Source of the DNA: Cyanophora paradoxa
Lineage: Eukaryota; Glaucocystophyceae; Cyanophorales; Cyanophoraceae
Reading direction: 5' to 3'
Length of the DNA stretch: 64,000 bases
NCBI GenBank assembly: GCA_004431415.1
Contig: QPMI01000535.1
Location: 372,001 to 436,000, forward strand
Shown in pieces: positions 45,277-57,475 of this stretch (position 1 is the first letter of the stretch; the number at the start of each line of letters is the position of its first letter). The translations under genes and the position numbers were made by a program. The notes under the pieces were generated by a model. That model did not search any database. It was not told the origin of the DNA and saw only the letters and a program-made list of their open reading frames with translations.

Positions 45277-47935
45277 TGGGGGGGACGCCCTGCGAGCGGT
45301 AGCGTGGCCGTTTCTGAGCCCGCGCTCTCGCCGCAGGCCCTCGGCGTTCGCTGCGCGTCCGGCCGGCTTCGGCGATGGGCGAGGTACGCGGAATATCGGA
45401 GGGGAGGGCGGCGGGGGGGCGGCGGGGGTAGAGGATGGGAAGGGGGTACCCCAGCGCCCCCCGCCGCGGCTCACGCTCTTCCGCAGGCCGCTCGAGCTCC
45501 ACCGGCGCGGCGTCCGCGCCCCTCTCCCTTCGCCATCAGGTGCGCTGGCGCTCGGGCCGAGGCCGGTGTTGTCGTCGGCTCCTCAGCGCCGCCCGGCCGC
45601 CCTGCGCATCCCAGAATGCCGTACCCTAGGGGCGCGCCCTGCGAGCGGTAGCGTGGCCCTTTCTGACTGCCCCGCGCTCTCGCCGCAGGCCCTCGGCGTT
45701 CGCTGCGCGTCCGGCCGGCTTCGGTGAAGTGGGAGGTACGCGGTATTTCGGGGAGAGGATGGGCGGGGGGAGGGGGAAGAGGGCCTGGGTACGCCAGCGC
45801 CCCCCGCGCGGCTCACGCTCTTCCGCAGGCCGCTCGAGCTCCACCGGCGCGGCGTCCGCGCCCCTCTCCCTTCGCCATCAGGTGCGCTGGCGCTCGGGCC
45901 GAGGCCGGTGTTGTCGTCGGCTCCTCAGCGCCGCCCGGCCACCGTGCGCATCCCAGAATGCCGTACCCTAGGGGCGCGCCCTGCGAGCGGTAGCGTGGCC
46001 CTTTCTGACTGCCCCGCGCTCTCGCCGCAGGCCCTCGGCGTTCGCTGCGCGTCCGGCCGGCTTCGGTGAAGTGGGAGGTACGCGGTATTTCGGGGAGAGG
46101 ATGGGCGGGGGAGAGGGGGAGGGGGCCTGGGTACGCCAGCGCCTCTCGCCGCAGCTCACGCTCCTCCGCAGGCCGCTCGAGCTCCACCGGCGCGGCGTCC
46201 GGCGCGTGCGCCTATCTCCCATGGCCATCGGGTGCGTTGGCGCAGGCGCTTCAGCGGCCGCCCGTCCGCCCGTCCGCCACGCGCATCTCAAGATGCCGTA
46301 TCCTGGGGGGGCGCGCCCTGCGAGCGGTAGCGTGGCCGTCTCTGAGCCCGCGCTCTCGCCGCAGGCCCTCGGCGTTCGCTGCGCGTCCGGCCGGCTTCGG
46401 CGATGGGCGAGGTACGCGGAATATCGGAGGGGAGGGCGGCGGGGGGCGGCGGGGGTAGAGGATGGGAAGGGGGTACCCCAGCGCCCCCCGCCGCGGCTCA
46501 CGCTCTTCCGCAGGCCGCTCGAGCTCCACCGGCGCGGCGTCCGCGCCCCTCTCCCTTCGCCATCAGGTGCGCTGGCGCTCGCGCCGAGGCCGGTGTTATC
46601 GTCGGCTCCTCAGCGCCGCCCGGCCGCCGTGCGCATCCCAGAATGCCGTACCCTAGGGGCGCGCCCTGCGAGCGGTAGCGTGGCCCTGTCTGACTGCCCC
46701 GCGCTCTCGCCGCAGGCCCTCGGCGTTCGCTGCGCGTCCGGCCGGCTTCGGTGAAGTGGGAGGTACGCGGTATTTCGGGGAGAGGATGGGCGGGGGGGAG
46801 GGGGAGGGGGCCTGGGTACGCCAGCGCCTCTCGCCGCAGCTCACGCTCCTCCGCAGGCCGCTCGAGCTCCACCGGCGCGGCGTCCGGCGCGTGCGCCTAT
46901 CTCCCATGGCCATCGGGTGCGTTGGCGCAGGCGCTTCAGCGGCCGCCCGTCCGCCCGTCCGCCAGGCGCATCTCAAGATGCCGTACCCTGGGGGGGCCGC
47001 CCTGCGAGCGGTAGCGTGGCCGTCTCTGAGCCCGCGCTCTCGCCGCAGGCCCTCGGCGTTCGCTGCGCGTCCGGCCGGCTTCGGCGATGGGTGAGGTACG
47101 CGGAATATCGGAGGGGAGGGCGGCGGGGGGGCGGCGGGGGTAGAGGATGGGAAGGGGGTACCCCAGCGCCCCCCGCCGCGGCTCACGCTCTTCCGCAGGC
47201 CGCTCGAGCTCCACCGGCGCGGCGTCCGCGCCCCTCTCCCTTCGCCATCAGGTGCGCTGGCGCTCGGGCCGAGGCCGGTGTTGTCGTCGGCTCCTCAGCG
47301 CCGCCCGGCCGCCGTGCGCATCCCAGAATGCCGTACCCTAGGGGCGCGCCCTGCGAGCGGTAGCGTGGCCCTTTTTGACTGCCCCGCGCTCTCGCCGCAG
47401 GCCCTCGGCGTTCGCTGCGCGTCCGGCCGGCTTCGGTGAAGTGGGAGGTACGCGGTATTTCGGGAACAGGATGGGCGGGGGGGGGGGAAGAGGGCCTGGG
47501 TACGCCAGCGCCTCTCGCCGCAGCTCACGCTCCTCCGCAGGCCGCTCGAGCTCCACCGGCGCGGCGTCCGGCGCGTGCGCCTATCTCCCATGGCCATCGG
47601 GTGCGTTGGCGCAGGCGCTTCAGCGGCCGCCCGTCCGCCCGTCCGCCACGCGCATCTCAAGATGCCGTACCCTGGGGGGGCGCGCCCTGCGAGCGGTAGC
47701 GTGGCCGTCTCTGAGCCCGCGCTCTCGCCGCAGGCCCTCGGCGTTCGCTGCGCGTCCGGCCGCGGGCCGGCTTCGGCGATGGGCGAGGTACGCGGAATAT
47801 CGGAGGGGAGGGCGGCGGGGGGCGGCGGGGGTAGAGGATGGGAAGGGGGTACCCCAGCGCCCCCGCCGCGGCTCACGCTCTTCCGCAGGCCGCTCGAGCT
47901 TCACCGGCGCGGCGTCCGGCGCACGCCTCCCTCTA
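45277..47935 (+). repeat. Higher-order tandem array of ~343-bp half-units (dimer ~685 bp)
   Basis: CGAGCGGTAGCGTGG recurs eight times at alternating spacings of about 351-355 and 333-342, giving an A-B dimer of about 685 bp. Each half-unit has two exon-like islands: GCCGCAG then GCCCTCGGCGTTCGCTGCGC to GCGAG then GTACGCGG; and TCCGCAG then GCCGCTCGAGCTCCACCGGC to CATCAG then GTGCGC. This is the splice-site grammar of the real genes here, but I cannot recognise any protein from the islands. The array recurs at about 54296-56955. Confidence 0.85.
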
Positions 47936-48463
47936 GGTGACAAGCGTGCCAAGTCCAGCGCAGGCCCAGCAAGGTTCGCAAGTTTTCATGTCGTCCAAAT
48001 CAGAGTGACGCCCCCTAGAGCGAGACGGCGGCGCTGCAGCCCCGATGACGGCCCTCATGATCAGGTGCCGCCGCTGGTGCCTTGTGCCGCTGTGCTCTAT
48101 ATAGCTACCCGCCCTTCATATTATTAATCTCATGCCATATGCATATGCATTTGGAACTGTGTCGATCGAGCACAGAAGTCCTCATGATCAGCTGGGGTGC
48201 GTTGGCGGCGGTCACAGATCTAGAGGCCAAGCTAACTTTCACATGTTCCACCGCACGCGAGGTGCGCGAGTCTATCTCTTGCCCGTCGCCTTTTAGAGCT
48301 AGACAGTGGGGCACCAGCCCTGGCGGGGGCTCTCAGGTGCCGTTGACGGGGGCGCTCATCCATATATATAGCTCTTAATTAGCTACTAATAGGCTAGTAA
48401 TAGCTATAGCTGCCGCCGGGCGCCGCGGCGCTGCCGCGCCGCGCCGACGCGCCGTGCCACGGC

Positions 48464-49117
48464 CAGGGATGTGAAAATTATTGAGGGTCCCCCGAGGGTC
48501 CAAAAATTATGGCGATAATTTTTGCCTTGTATGTATAATTTATGTCGTGCTACGACCTCCCGGATTCCCGGGTTCGGTTCCTGCTGTTTCCGCTACGTTG
48601 TACTTCGAATCCCTGTGATTCCCGATACCGTGACTTGTATCCTCGTTGTGTACTACGAGTGGGCACGCCCACCGTAGATCTTTAAAAAAAAATATAATTT
48701 ATGGAAAATTATGGGAAAAATTATGCCATACAAAGCGGAAAAGTTTCGTCGCTCAGCCTTGTTTCGTTGCTCAGAAGCATTATATGCATGTTAGAGTGCT
48801 TTATTGACTCTCAGAGATATGTCCTGGGCCGCTAATGACGCTCTGGAGCAAGGATGGCTGGGTGACAGCGGGGGGGGTAGGGGCTCTTAGAGGGGGGAAG
48901 AGGCGCCGACGCACCTCACATTCAGCACCCGCAAAGCAGCCTTATTTGCTTTCAATACATTGTACATCTATCTTATAACGTTTAGAGGCGCCAGGGGGGT
49001 GTCCTCTAAAAATTTTCTATAAATTATGGATGGCCGAAACCGGGGGCAAAAATTATCCCATAATTATTCGAAAAATTATGGAATACTTTTTCCATAATTT
49101 ATGGGCGGCGAACCCTG
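48464..49117. mobile_element. hAT-like CAGGG...CCCTG element, copy 2 (contains the SINE-like insertion)
   Basis: Second copy of the element described at 39276, here not split by the Helitron-like insertion. Ends CAGGGATGTG and GAACCCTG; no coding capacity. Assignment rests on the CAGGG ends and likeness to the element at 62197 only. Confidence 0.4.
48545..48692 (+). mobile_element. SINE-like insertion with 11-bp target-site duplication
   Basis: A 148-bp insert absent from the otherwise identical site at 39346-39356. Flanked by TATAATTTATG at 48534-48544 and 48693-48703, and ends in nine A. Near its 5' end GGGTTCGGTTCCTG matches a Pol III B-box (GGTTCRANTCC). No clear A-box lies at the usual distance, so it is perhaps 5'-truncated or unusual. 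Non-coding; mobilisation would depend on a LINE not present in this window. Confidence 0.8.
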
Positions 49118-49155
49118 CTAGCTGGCCGTATTGTGGATCTTCGCTTGAAAAATAA

Positions 49156-52148
49156 CAAGATCCGTGCTCCTGCGGAGCACTAAGTACGGCGAAGCCTCGC
49201 GGACGCCCTCGCGGCTGTCACAGTAGGAGGCCAGCTGGACCCGGCCCCGCCCAGCTGCATGGCCGGGTTTCGCCGGCTTGGCACCGGCCATGGGCTGGCC
49301 CGCTTTAGCCAGCTCGAGGGAGAGCTGGCTGGCCAGAGAGCAATGTAATGAGGAGAGGGAATATATAATTAACTAGGGGAGACCGGAGTTGAACCGGTAA
49401 CGCTTGCTTTTAACTGGTGGAGCAGATTGAGAGGAGATTAACTATATAATATTGTTGGGAGGGAGGCCGCCGGGCCTGGGAGGGGCGAGGTTCTCGCGGC
49501 CAGGCGCATGCACAGAGCTTGGGAATCGCTTAAACAGAATCTAGAATGCATATAGCATCGATGTGCAGGGGTGCGGAGGCAAGGGCACACGGAAAGCTTT
49601 GCAGGCCTGGCCAGGATCGAATTTTCGGGGTCGGCTGGATTCTCGCGCCCTGTCGCATCTCTAGAGTTCGCGAAAAGCTTGACAAAGATCTCAAACTACT
49701 GTTGTAGGGATGCGCACGCGTGAGGATGCGAGGGCGCGCGGAAAGCTGTGCAGGTCCGTCCAGGATCGAATTTTCGGCGTCGGCTGGGTCCTCGCGGCCC
49801 GGCGCATTTAGAGACCGTGCGGAATGCTTTGTCTACATCTCAAATGCTTATGCTATCGTTCCGCGCATGCGCCGCGGCGTTGGCGCGCGGAAAGCTGTCC
49901 AGGTTTGTGCAGGATCGAATTTTTGATGTCCGGTACCTTCTTGCGCTATTCCGGCTCCGAAAAGCAGATTTCGGGGGTGCGCAGGCCCTGCTATGTCTAT
50001 GCGCGCCAGTACGCATCGAATGCGCGCCTCGCGGAACCGGCCGGAACCGGCCGGATCAAATTTTCGGCCTACTGTTCGGACTGGAGCGTTGACGGCGCCC
50101 GAAATCGAGCTTGCGTCGATGCGCTCGCCCTCGCCCGTCACTCTTTATCGTTCTGGGGCGTCCCTGGCGCGATTTCGTCGCGGGACCGGGCGGGACCGGG
50201 TCCCACCTTCTGACCTGGACTGCATTTGTCGGAGGTTAAGGACCGGATTTGATCCAGAGGGAAATTTGATATTCGCGCGACGCCCACGGGGGAGCGGTCG
50301 TCTTAGGGGAGCCAGGACGCTAAAAATGGATCTAGAGAGGTGTGTGGGGGTTAGGGTAGCTGAGTCATTAGCGGCAATCGTGACCGTGTCGAGGCAGAAT
50401 TAATAATTCTGCCTCGAGGGAGTGCGACACGGAAATTATTTATCAGGGGGGATCTCGAGTGGAAAAAAAGGTTAAAAAAGGAATTTATATCGGCGGGTTT
50501 TGGGTTTGAGACAAGATCCGTGCTCCTGCGGAGCACTAAGTACGGCGAAGCCTCGCGGACGCCCTCGCGGCTGTCATAGTAGGCCTATGTATAGGGCACT
50601 CAGCGACTGGCCAGCGGCCTGGCCGATCGCGAACAGCTTTCTGCAGCTGGCTGGAAGCTGGCTGGCTGACGGCCAGTCCAGCTAGCGCTGGCCGGCTAGA
50701 GGAATATTAATTTACTGAGGAAATAAAGGCTAGGGTGGAGCAGATTGAGAAGAGATTAATTATAATATTGTTGGGAAGGAGGCCCGGGAGGGGCGAGGTT
50801 GTCGCGGCCAGGCGCATGCACAGAGCTTGCGAATCGCTTAAACAGAATCTCGCGATCGAATGCATATAGCATTGATGTGCGGGGCTGCGGAGGCGAGGGC
50901 GCGCGGAAAGACGTGCAGGTCCATGCAGGATCGAATTTTCGGGGTCGGCTGGATTCTCGCGCCCTGTCGCGTCCTCGGAGCTCGCGAAAAGCTTAACAAA
51001 GATCTCAAATTACTATTGTAGCGATGCGCACGCGCGAGGATGCGAGGGCGCGCGGAAAGCTGTGCAGGTCCGTCCAGGATCGAATTTTCGGCGTCGGCTC
51101 GCGGCCCGGCACATCTGCAATGCGTGCGGAAGGCTTTGTCTACATCTGAAATGCTTATCATATTGTTCCGCGCATGCGCCGCGGCGTTGGCGCACGGAAA
51201 GATGTCCGGGTCTGTTCAGAATCGATTTTTTACCGTCGGCTGGGTTGTCGTGCTCTTCCGCGTCTTCAAAGCTTGTGGAAGGCTTCAAAAAAATGTGAAA
51301 TGAATATTGTAGCGATGCGCATGCGCGAGGATGCGAGCGCGCAAGAAAAGGTCTTCAGGTCTGTAGAGGATCGAATTTTCGGGGTCGGCTGGGTCCTCGC
51401 GGCCCGGCGCATACGCAAAGCGTGCGGAAGGCTTCTTCTACATCTCAAATGCTTATGCTATTCTTCCGCGCATGTGCCGCGGCGCGGGCGCGCGGAAAGA
51501 TGTCCGGGGCTGTGCAGGATCGAATTTTTGCCACCGGGAGCCTTCCTGCGCTGTTCCGGCTCCGAAAAGCGGATCGCTGGAGTGCGCAGGTCCTGCTATG
51601 TCTATGCGCGCCCGTACGCATCGATTGCGCACGTCGCGGGACCGGCCGGAACCGGCCGGATCAAATTTTCGGCCGACTCTTCGCACTGGAGCGTCGAGGG
51701 TGCCCGAAATCGAGCCTGCCGCGATGCGCTCGCGCTCGCGCGTCATTCTGTATCGTTCTGGGGCGTCCCTGGCGCGATTTCGTCGCGGGACCGGGCGGGA
51801 CCGGGTCCCACCTTCTGACTCGGACTGCATGTGTCGGAGGTTAAGTACCGGAATTGATCCAGAGGGAAATTCGATTTTCGCGCGACGCCCACGGGAGAGC
51901 GGTCGTCTTAGGGGAGCCAGGACGCTAAAAATGGATGTAGAGGGGTCTGTGGGGGTTCGGGCAGCTGTGTAATGTCCATCAATCGCGTCTGTGTCGAGGC
52001 AGAATTAATAATTCTGCCTCGAGGGAGTGTGACACGGAAATTATTTAGCAGGGGGGATCTTGAGTGGAAAAAAAGGTTAAAAAAGGAATTTCGGTCGGCG
52101 GTTTTTGGGTTTGAGAAAGAGGCTTCGCCTGAAAGAGGCTTCGCCTGA
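49156..52148 (-). mobile_element. Helitron-like insertion, two head-to-tail units
   Basis: A variant unit 49156-50511 (1356 bp) and a unit 50512-52116 (1605 bp) plus two 16-base AAAGAGGCTTCGCCTG copies. On the minus strand it starts TCAGGCG after AAAAAA and ends GGATCTTG before TTATTTTT. The intact site is present in copy 1 at 43129-43132, where AATAA runs straight into TTTTTTGGGCGG, so the insertion is between A and T with no target duplication. Confidence 0.78.
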
Positions 52149-53709
52149 TTTTTTGGGCGGAGAGGGGATACCGGTTTCCAAGGGAGGGGTACAGCACTCT
52201 GAAACGAAGCGAAACTGGACTGCCTGCAGAATCCAGCTACCTGCAAGAGGAAACGAAACTTTCACGACACAGCGGTGTGACTGCGGCAGCTTCCACAAGT
52301 TTCGTGACTTCGAAACTTCGAAATTCAAGGCAACCGAGGCTACCTGTGTTTCGGTGCCAGTGTCACAGTACTAGTGTACTGGCCATGGCCAGTGGCCACC
52401 GTACCGTGGCACAGGCCAGTGACCGTGCCACGGTGGCACGTGCACTGTGCACAGTGTACGTACATGTGGCAGTACTAGTACTACTGTCTGTACCGGCCCG
52501 GCGGCCACGGGGCGCGATTGGCGAATTTCGAATCGGCGGCGATTGCGGATTCGCGGCGCCTGCAGCTGCAGCTGCGCTATAGCGCTAGCGCTGCCTGCGC
52601 TGCTGCGCATGCATGCAGCGCATCATCAATGATTCATCATTAGCAGCGCAGTCGCGAGTCGAGACTCGAGAGTCGAGAGTCCGCCGGTCTGCATAGTGGC
52701 CAGCGAATCGGCGCCGCCTGCAATATGATTGATTACTATCATGGATGGCTGCAGCTGCAGCTTTCCCATCGCTTGAATTATTTTTGAATCGTTTCAAAAG
52801 CGCGGCGCTGCCGGCCGCTAGTAGGCCCGCTAGTGGGCCGCTACTGCTGGCCCAGTAGTACTGGGTAGTACTGGCCCGCTAGCGCTGCATGTGCCGGCGC
52901 TGGCCCGCGGACGGCGCAGCAATCATTGAATTATTTGAATCATTGAATCATATCTCATCAATGGCTAGCTAGCTGCAGGCCTGCCGCAGGCTGCCGCCAG
53001 GCTCAGCGGCTGCGCCGCGCCAGCGCCTGCATGCGCCGGGCCGGGCGGCCCGGCCCGCCCGGGCCGGGCCGGGCGGCCGGCCCGCGGGTGCCATCGAATC
53101 ATTGACCATGACTGATTGCAGCTCGATGCAGGGGTACCCCGGCGGCGGCTGCGGGCGCGAGCGCGGGATCGAAAGCGAACGAAACTTCGGCGCGCGCCCC
53201 TCTTTCCAGCCGCCGTTTCAGCGTCGATGCGCACCGCAAGCTGAATCCGCAGCCGCAACTGCCCTGGCTGGCCCGGTTCTCCCGCTCTGCGAATCGCGCC
53301 CCAAGGCCGGCTCGCCCGCCCTCGCCGCCCGGCGCGCCTGCGCGAAGCACAGCCCGACCTCGGCCTGCATGCGCCGTTTTCCAACGATCGGCTCTCGTCA
53401 AGCGCGCTCCGGCGTCTCGTCGCCGCGCCCGCCAACGCGCTCGCCCCACGACGACCCAGACCTTTACGTCCAGCCGCATCATCCGACCTTTCTGGCTCGC
53501 CGCCGCGCTTCTCGGTGCGTATCCTTGCCTTCGGAAGGCCTCTGCGCCCGCCACGAGGCCTCCGGCGCGTGTTCGCAGTTGACGTCTCCAAGTTGCAGGT
53601 CACCGCCTCAGCTGCCCCGCGCGCCATGCGCTTTCCGCCTCCGCGAACGTGCAGCACGCGCAGGGCTCGGCATTCTGGCGATTCGCCGCCCGCGCCGCCG
53701 CGCTCCTGG

Positions 53710-56700
53710 CGGACCGCCCCAGCGGCCCCCCACGAATCGCGCCCCCGCTCCCGCCGCAGCTGCTCCGCTGCCCCTCGCCGACGGCGCAATTCGCCGCCGC
53801 TGGACCCACGCTCGCTCTCTCCAGGCCCGCCGCCCGCTCCGCAGCCTTTCTGGCGGGCCGCCCCAGCGGCCCCCCACGAACCGCGCCCCCGCTCCCGCCG
53901 CAGCTGCTCCGCTGCCCCTCGCCGACGGCGCAATTCGCCGCCGCTGGACCCACGCTCGCTCGCTCCAGGTCCGCCGCCCGCGCCGCAGCCTTTCTGGCGG
54001 GCCGCCCCAGCGGCCCCCCACGAACCGCGCCCCCGCTCCCGCCGCAGCTGCTCCGCTGCCCCTCGCCGACGGCGCAATTCGCCGCCGCTGGACCCACGCT
54101 CGCTCGCTCCAGGTCCGCCGCCCGCGTCGCAGCCTTTCTGGCGGGCCGCCCCAGCGGCCCCCCACGAATCGCGCCCCCGCTCCCGCCGCAGCTGCTCCGC
54201 TGCCCCTCGCCGACGGCGCAGTTCGTCGCCGCTGGACACACGCTCACTCGCTCGAGGTCCGCCGCCCGCGCCACGCGCATCTCAAGATGCCGTACCCTGG
54301 GGGGGCGCGCCCTGCGAGCGGTAGCGTGGCCGTTTCTGAGCCCGCGCTCTCGCCGCAGGCCCTCGGCGTTCGCTGCGCGTCCGGCCGGCTTCGGCGATGG
54401 GCGAGGTACGCGGAATATCGGAGGGGAGGGCGGCGGGGGGGCGGCGGGGGTAGAGGATGGGAAGGGGGTACCCCAGCGCCCCCCGCCGCGGCTCACGCTC
54501 TTCCGCAGGCCGCTCGAGCTCCACCGGCGCGGCGTCCGCGCCCCTCTCCCTTCGCCATCAGGTGCGCTGCCGCTCGGGCCGAGGCCGGTGTTGTCGTCGG
54601 CTCCTCAGCGCCGCCCGGCCGCCCTGCGCATCCCAGAATGCCGTACCCTAGGGGCGCGCCCTGCGAGCGGTAGCGTGGCCCTTTCTGACTGCCCCGCGCT
54701 CTCGCCGCAGGCCCTCGGCGTTCGCTGCGCGTCCGGCCGGCTTCGGTGAAGTGGGAGGTACGCGGTATTTCGGGGAGAGGATGGGCGGGGGGGAGGGGGA
54801 AGAGGGCCTGGGTACGCCAGCGCCCCCCGCCGCGGCTCACGCTCTTCCGCAGGCCGCTCGAGCTCCACCGGCGCGGCGTCCGCGCCCCTCTCCCTTCGCC
54901 ATCAGGTGCGCTGGCGCTCGGGCCGAGGCCGGTGTTGTCGTCGGCTCCTCAGCGCCGCCCGGCCACCGTGCGCATCCCAGAATGCCGTACCCTAGGGGCG
55001 CGCCCTGCGAGCGGTAGCGTGGCCCTTTCTGACTGCCCCGCGCTCTCGCCGCAGGCCCTCGGCGTTCGCTGCGCGTCCGGCCGGCTTCGGTGAAGTGGGA
55101 GGTACGCGGTATTTCGGGGAGAGGATGGGCGGGGGAGAGGGGGAGGGGGCCTGGGTACGCCAGCGCCTCTCGCCGCAGCTCACGCTCCTCCGCAGGCCGC
55201 TCGAGCTCCACCGGCGCGGCGTCCGGCGCGTGCGCCTATCTCCCATGGCCATCGGGTGCGTTGGCGCAGGCGCTTCAGCGGCCGCCCGTCCGCCCGTCCG
55301 CCACGCGCATCTCAAGATGCCGTATCCTGGGGGGGCGCGCCCTGCGAGCGGTAGCGTGGCCGTCTCTGAGCCCGCGCTCTCGCCGCAGGCCCTCGGCGTT
55401 CGCTGCGCGTCCGGCCGGCTTCGGCGATGGGCGAGGTACGCGGAATATCGGAGGGGAGGGCGGCGGGGGGGCGGCGGGGGTAGAGGATGGGAAGGGGGTA
55501 CCCCAGCGCCCCCCGCCGCGGCTCACGCTCTTCCGCAGGCCGCTCGAGCTCCACCGGCGCGGCGTCCGCGCCCCTCTCCCTTCGCCATCAGGTGCGCTGG
55601 CGCTCGCGCCGAGGCCGGTGTTATCGTCGGCTCCTCAGCGCCGCCCGGCCGCCGTGCGCATCCCAGAATGCCGTACCCTAGGGGCGCGCCCTGCGAGCGG
55701 TAGCGTGGCCCTGTCTGACTGCCCCGCGCTCTCGCCGCAGGCCCTCGGCGTTCGCTGCGCGTCCGGCCGGCTTCGGTGAAGTGGGAGGTACGCGGTATTT
55801 CGGGGAGAGGATGGGCGGGGGGGAGGGGGAGGGGGCCTGGGTACGCCAGCGCCTCTCGCCGCAGCTCACGCTCCTCCGCAGGCCGCTCGAGCTCCACCGG
55901 CGCGGCGTCCGGCGCGTGCGCCTATCTCCCATGGCCATCGGGTGCGTTGGCGCAGGCGCTTCAGCGGCCGCCCGTCCGCCCGTCCGCCAGGCGCATCTCA
56001 AGATGCCGTACCCTGGGGGGCCGCCCTGCGAGCGGTAGCGTGGCCGTCTCTGAGCCCGCGCTCTCGCCGCAGGCCCTCGGCGTTCGCTGCGCGTCCGGCC
56101 GGCTTCGGCGATGGGTGAGGTACGCGGAATATCGGAGGGGAGGGCGGCGGGGGGGCGGCGGGGGTAGAGGATGGGAAGGGGGTACCCCAGCGCCCCCCGC
56201 CGCGGCTCACGCTCTTCCGCAGGCCGCTCGAGCTCCACCGGCGCGGCGTCCGCGCCCCTCTCCCTTCGCCATCAGGTGCGCTGGCGCTCGGGCCGAGGCC
56301 GGTGTTGTCGTCGGCTCCTCAGCGCCGCCCGGCCGCCGTGCGCATCCCAGAATGCCGTACCCTAGGGGCGCGCCCTGCGAGCGGTAGCGTGGCCCTTTTT
56401 GACTGCCCCGCGCTCTCGCCGCAGGCCCTCGGCGTTCGCTGCGCGTCCGGCCGGCTTCGGTGAAGTGGGAGGTACGCGGTATTTCGGGAACAGGATGGGC
56501 GGGGGGGGGAAGAGGGCCTGGGTACGCCAGCGCCTCTCGCCGCAGCTCACGCTCCTCCGCAGGCCGCTCGAGCTCCACCGGCGCGGCGTCCGGCGCGTGC
56601 GCCTATCTCCCATGGCCATCGGGTGCGTTGGCGCAGGCGCTTCAGCGGCCGCCCGTCCGCCCGTCCGCCACGCGCATCTCAAGATGCCGTACCCTGGGGG

Positions 56701-56955
56701 GGCGCGCCCTGCGAGCGGTAGCGTGGCCGTCTCTGAGCCCGCGCTCTCGCCGCAGGCCCTCGGCGTTCGCTGCGCGTCCGGCCGCGGGCCGGCTTCGGCG
56801 ATGGGCGAGGTACGCGGAATATCGGAGGGGAGGGCGGCGGGGGGGCGGCGGGGGTAGAGGATGGGAAGGGGGTACCCCAGCGCCCCCCGCCGCGGCTCAC
56901 GCTCTTCCGCAGGCCGCTCGAGCTTCACCGGCGCGGCGTCCGGCGCACGCCTCCC
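53710..56955 (+). repeat. 144-bp and ~685-bp tandem arrays, copy 2
   Basis: Same two arrays as at 44690-47935, within the duplicated block. Unit order and most single-base variants are shared, so the arrays existed before the duplication and have not changed unit number since. Confidence 0.85.
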
Positions 56956-57475
56956 TCTAGGTGACAAGCGTGCCAAGTCCAGCGCAGGCCCAGCAAGGTT
57001 CGCAAGTTTTCATGTCGTCCAAATCAGAGTGACGCCCCCTAGAGCGAGACGGCGGCGCTGCAGCCCCGATGACGGCCCTCATGATCAGGTGCCGCCGCTG
57101 GTGCCTTGTGCCGCTGTGCTCTATATAGCTACCCGCCCTTCATATTATTAATCTCATGCCATATGCATATGCATTTGGAACTGTGTCGATCGAGCACAGA
57201 AGTCCTCATGATCAGCTGGGGTGCGTTGGCGGCGGTCACAGATCTAGAGGCCAAGCTAACTTTCACATGTTCCACCGCACGCGAGGTGCGCGAGTCTATC
57301 TCTTGCCCGTCGCCTTTTAGAGCTAGACAGTGGGGCACCAGCCCTGGCGGGGGCTCTCAGGTGCCGTTGACGGTGCAAGGCCACGCTGTCTACATAGATC
57401 TATAGATTCATTGGGTGCGCGTGTCCTTATTGTTTTTGCTGAGGCTTACTTCACTTATCAGGTCCTGGTATGCGC

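Larger units (their letters stand above)
39173..48349. repeat. Tandem segmental duplication, copy 1
   Basis: Made of T (39173-39665), a Helitron-like insertion (39666-42987), U (42988-43130) and S (43131-48349). The same T-U-S order, almost base-identical, recurs at 48361-57373 in the same orientation only 11 bases further on. Without insertions the ancestral block is about 5.9 kb. S contains the 144-bp and ~685-bp tandem arrays. Confidence 0.9.
48361..57373. repeat. Tandem segmental duplication, copy 2
   Basis: Made of T (48361-49012, carrying a SINE-like insertion), U (49013-49155), a Helitron-like insertion (49156-52148) and S (52149-57373, 5225 bp against 5219 bp in copy 1). Differences from copy 1 are few and mostly one-base changes in homopolymers, so the duplication is recent or kept similar by conversion. 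Confidence 0.9.

Noticed and set aside
44082-45302. Long open frames (over 350 codons) on both strands across the 144-bp array, and again at 53102-54673
   Set aside because: All six frames are long here because the DNA is 75-80% GC and the unit is divisible by 3; the predicted peptides are low-complexity Ala/Arg/Pro and match no family.
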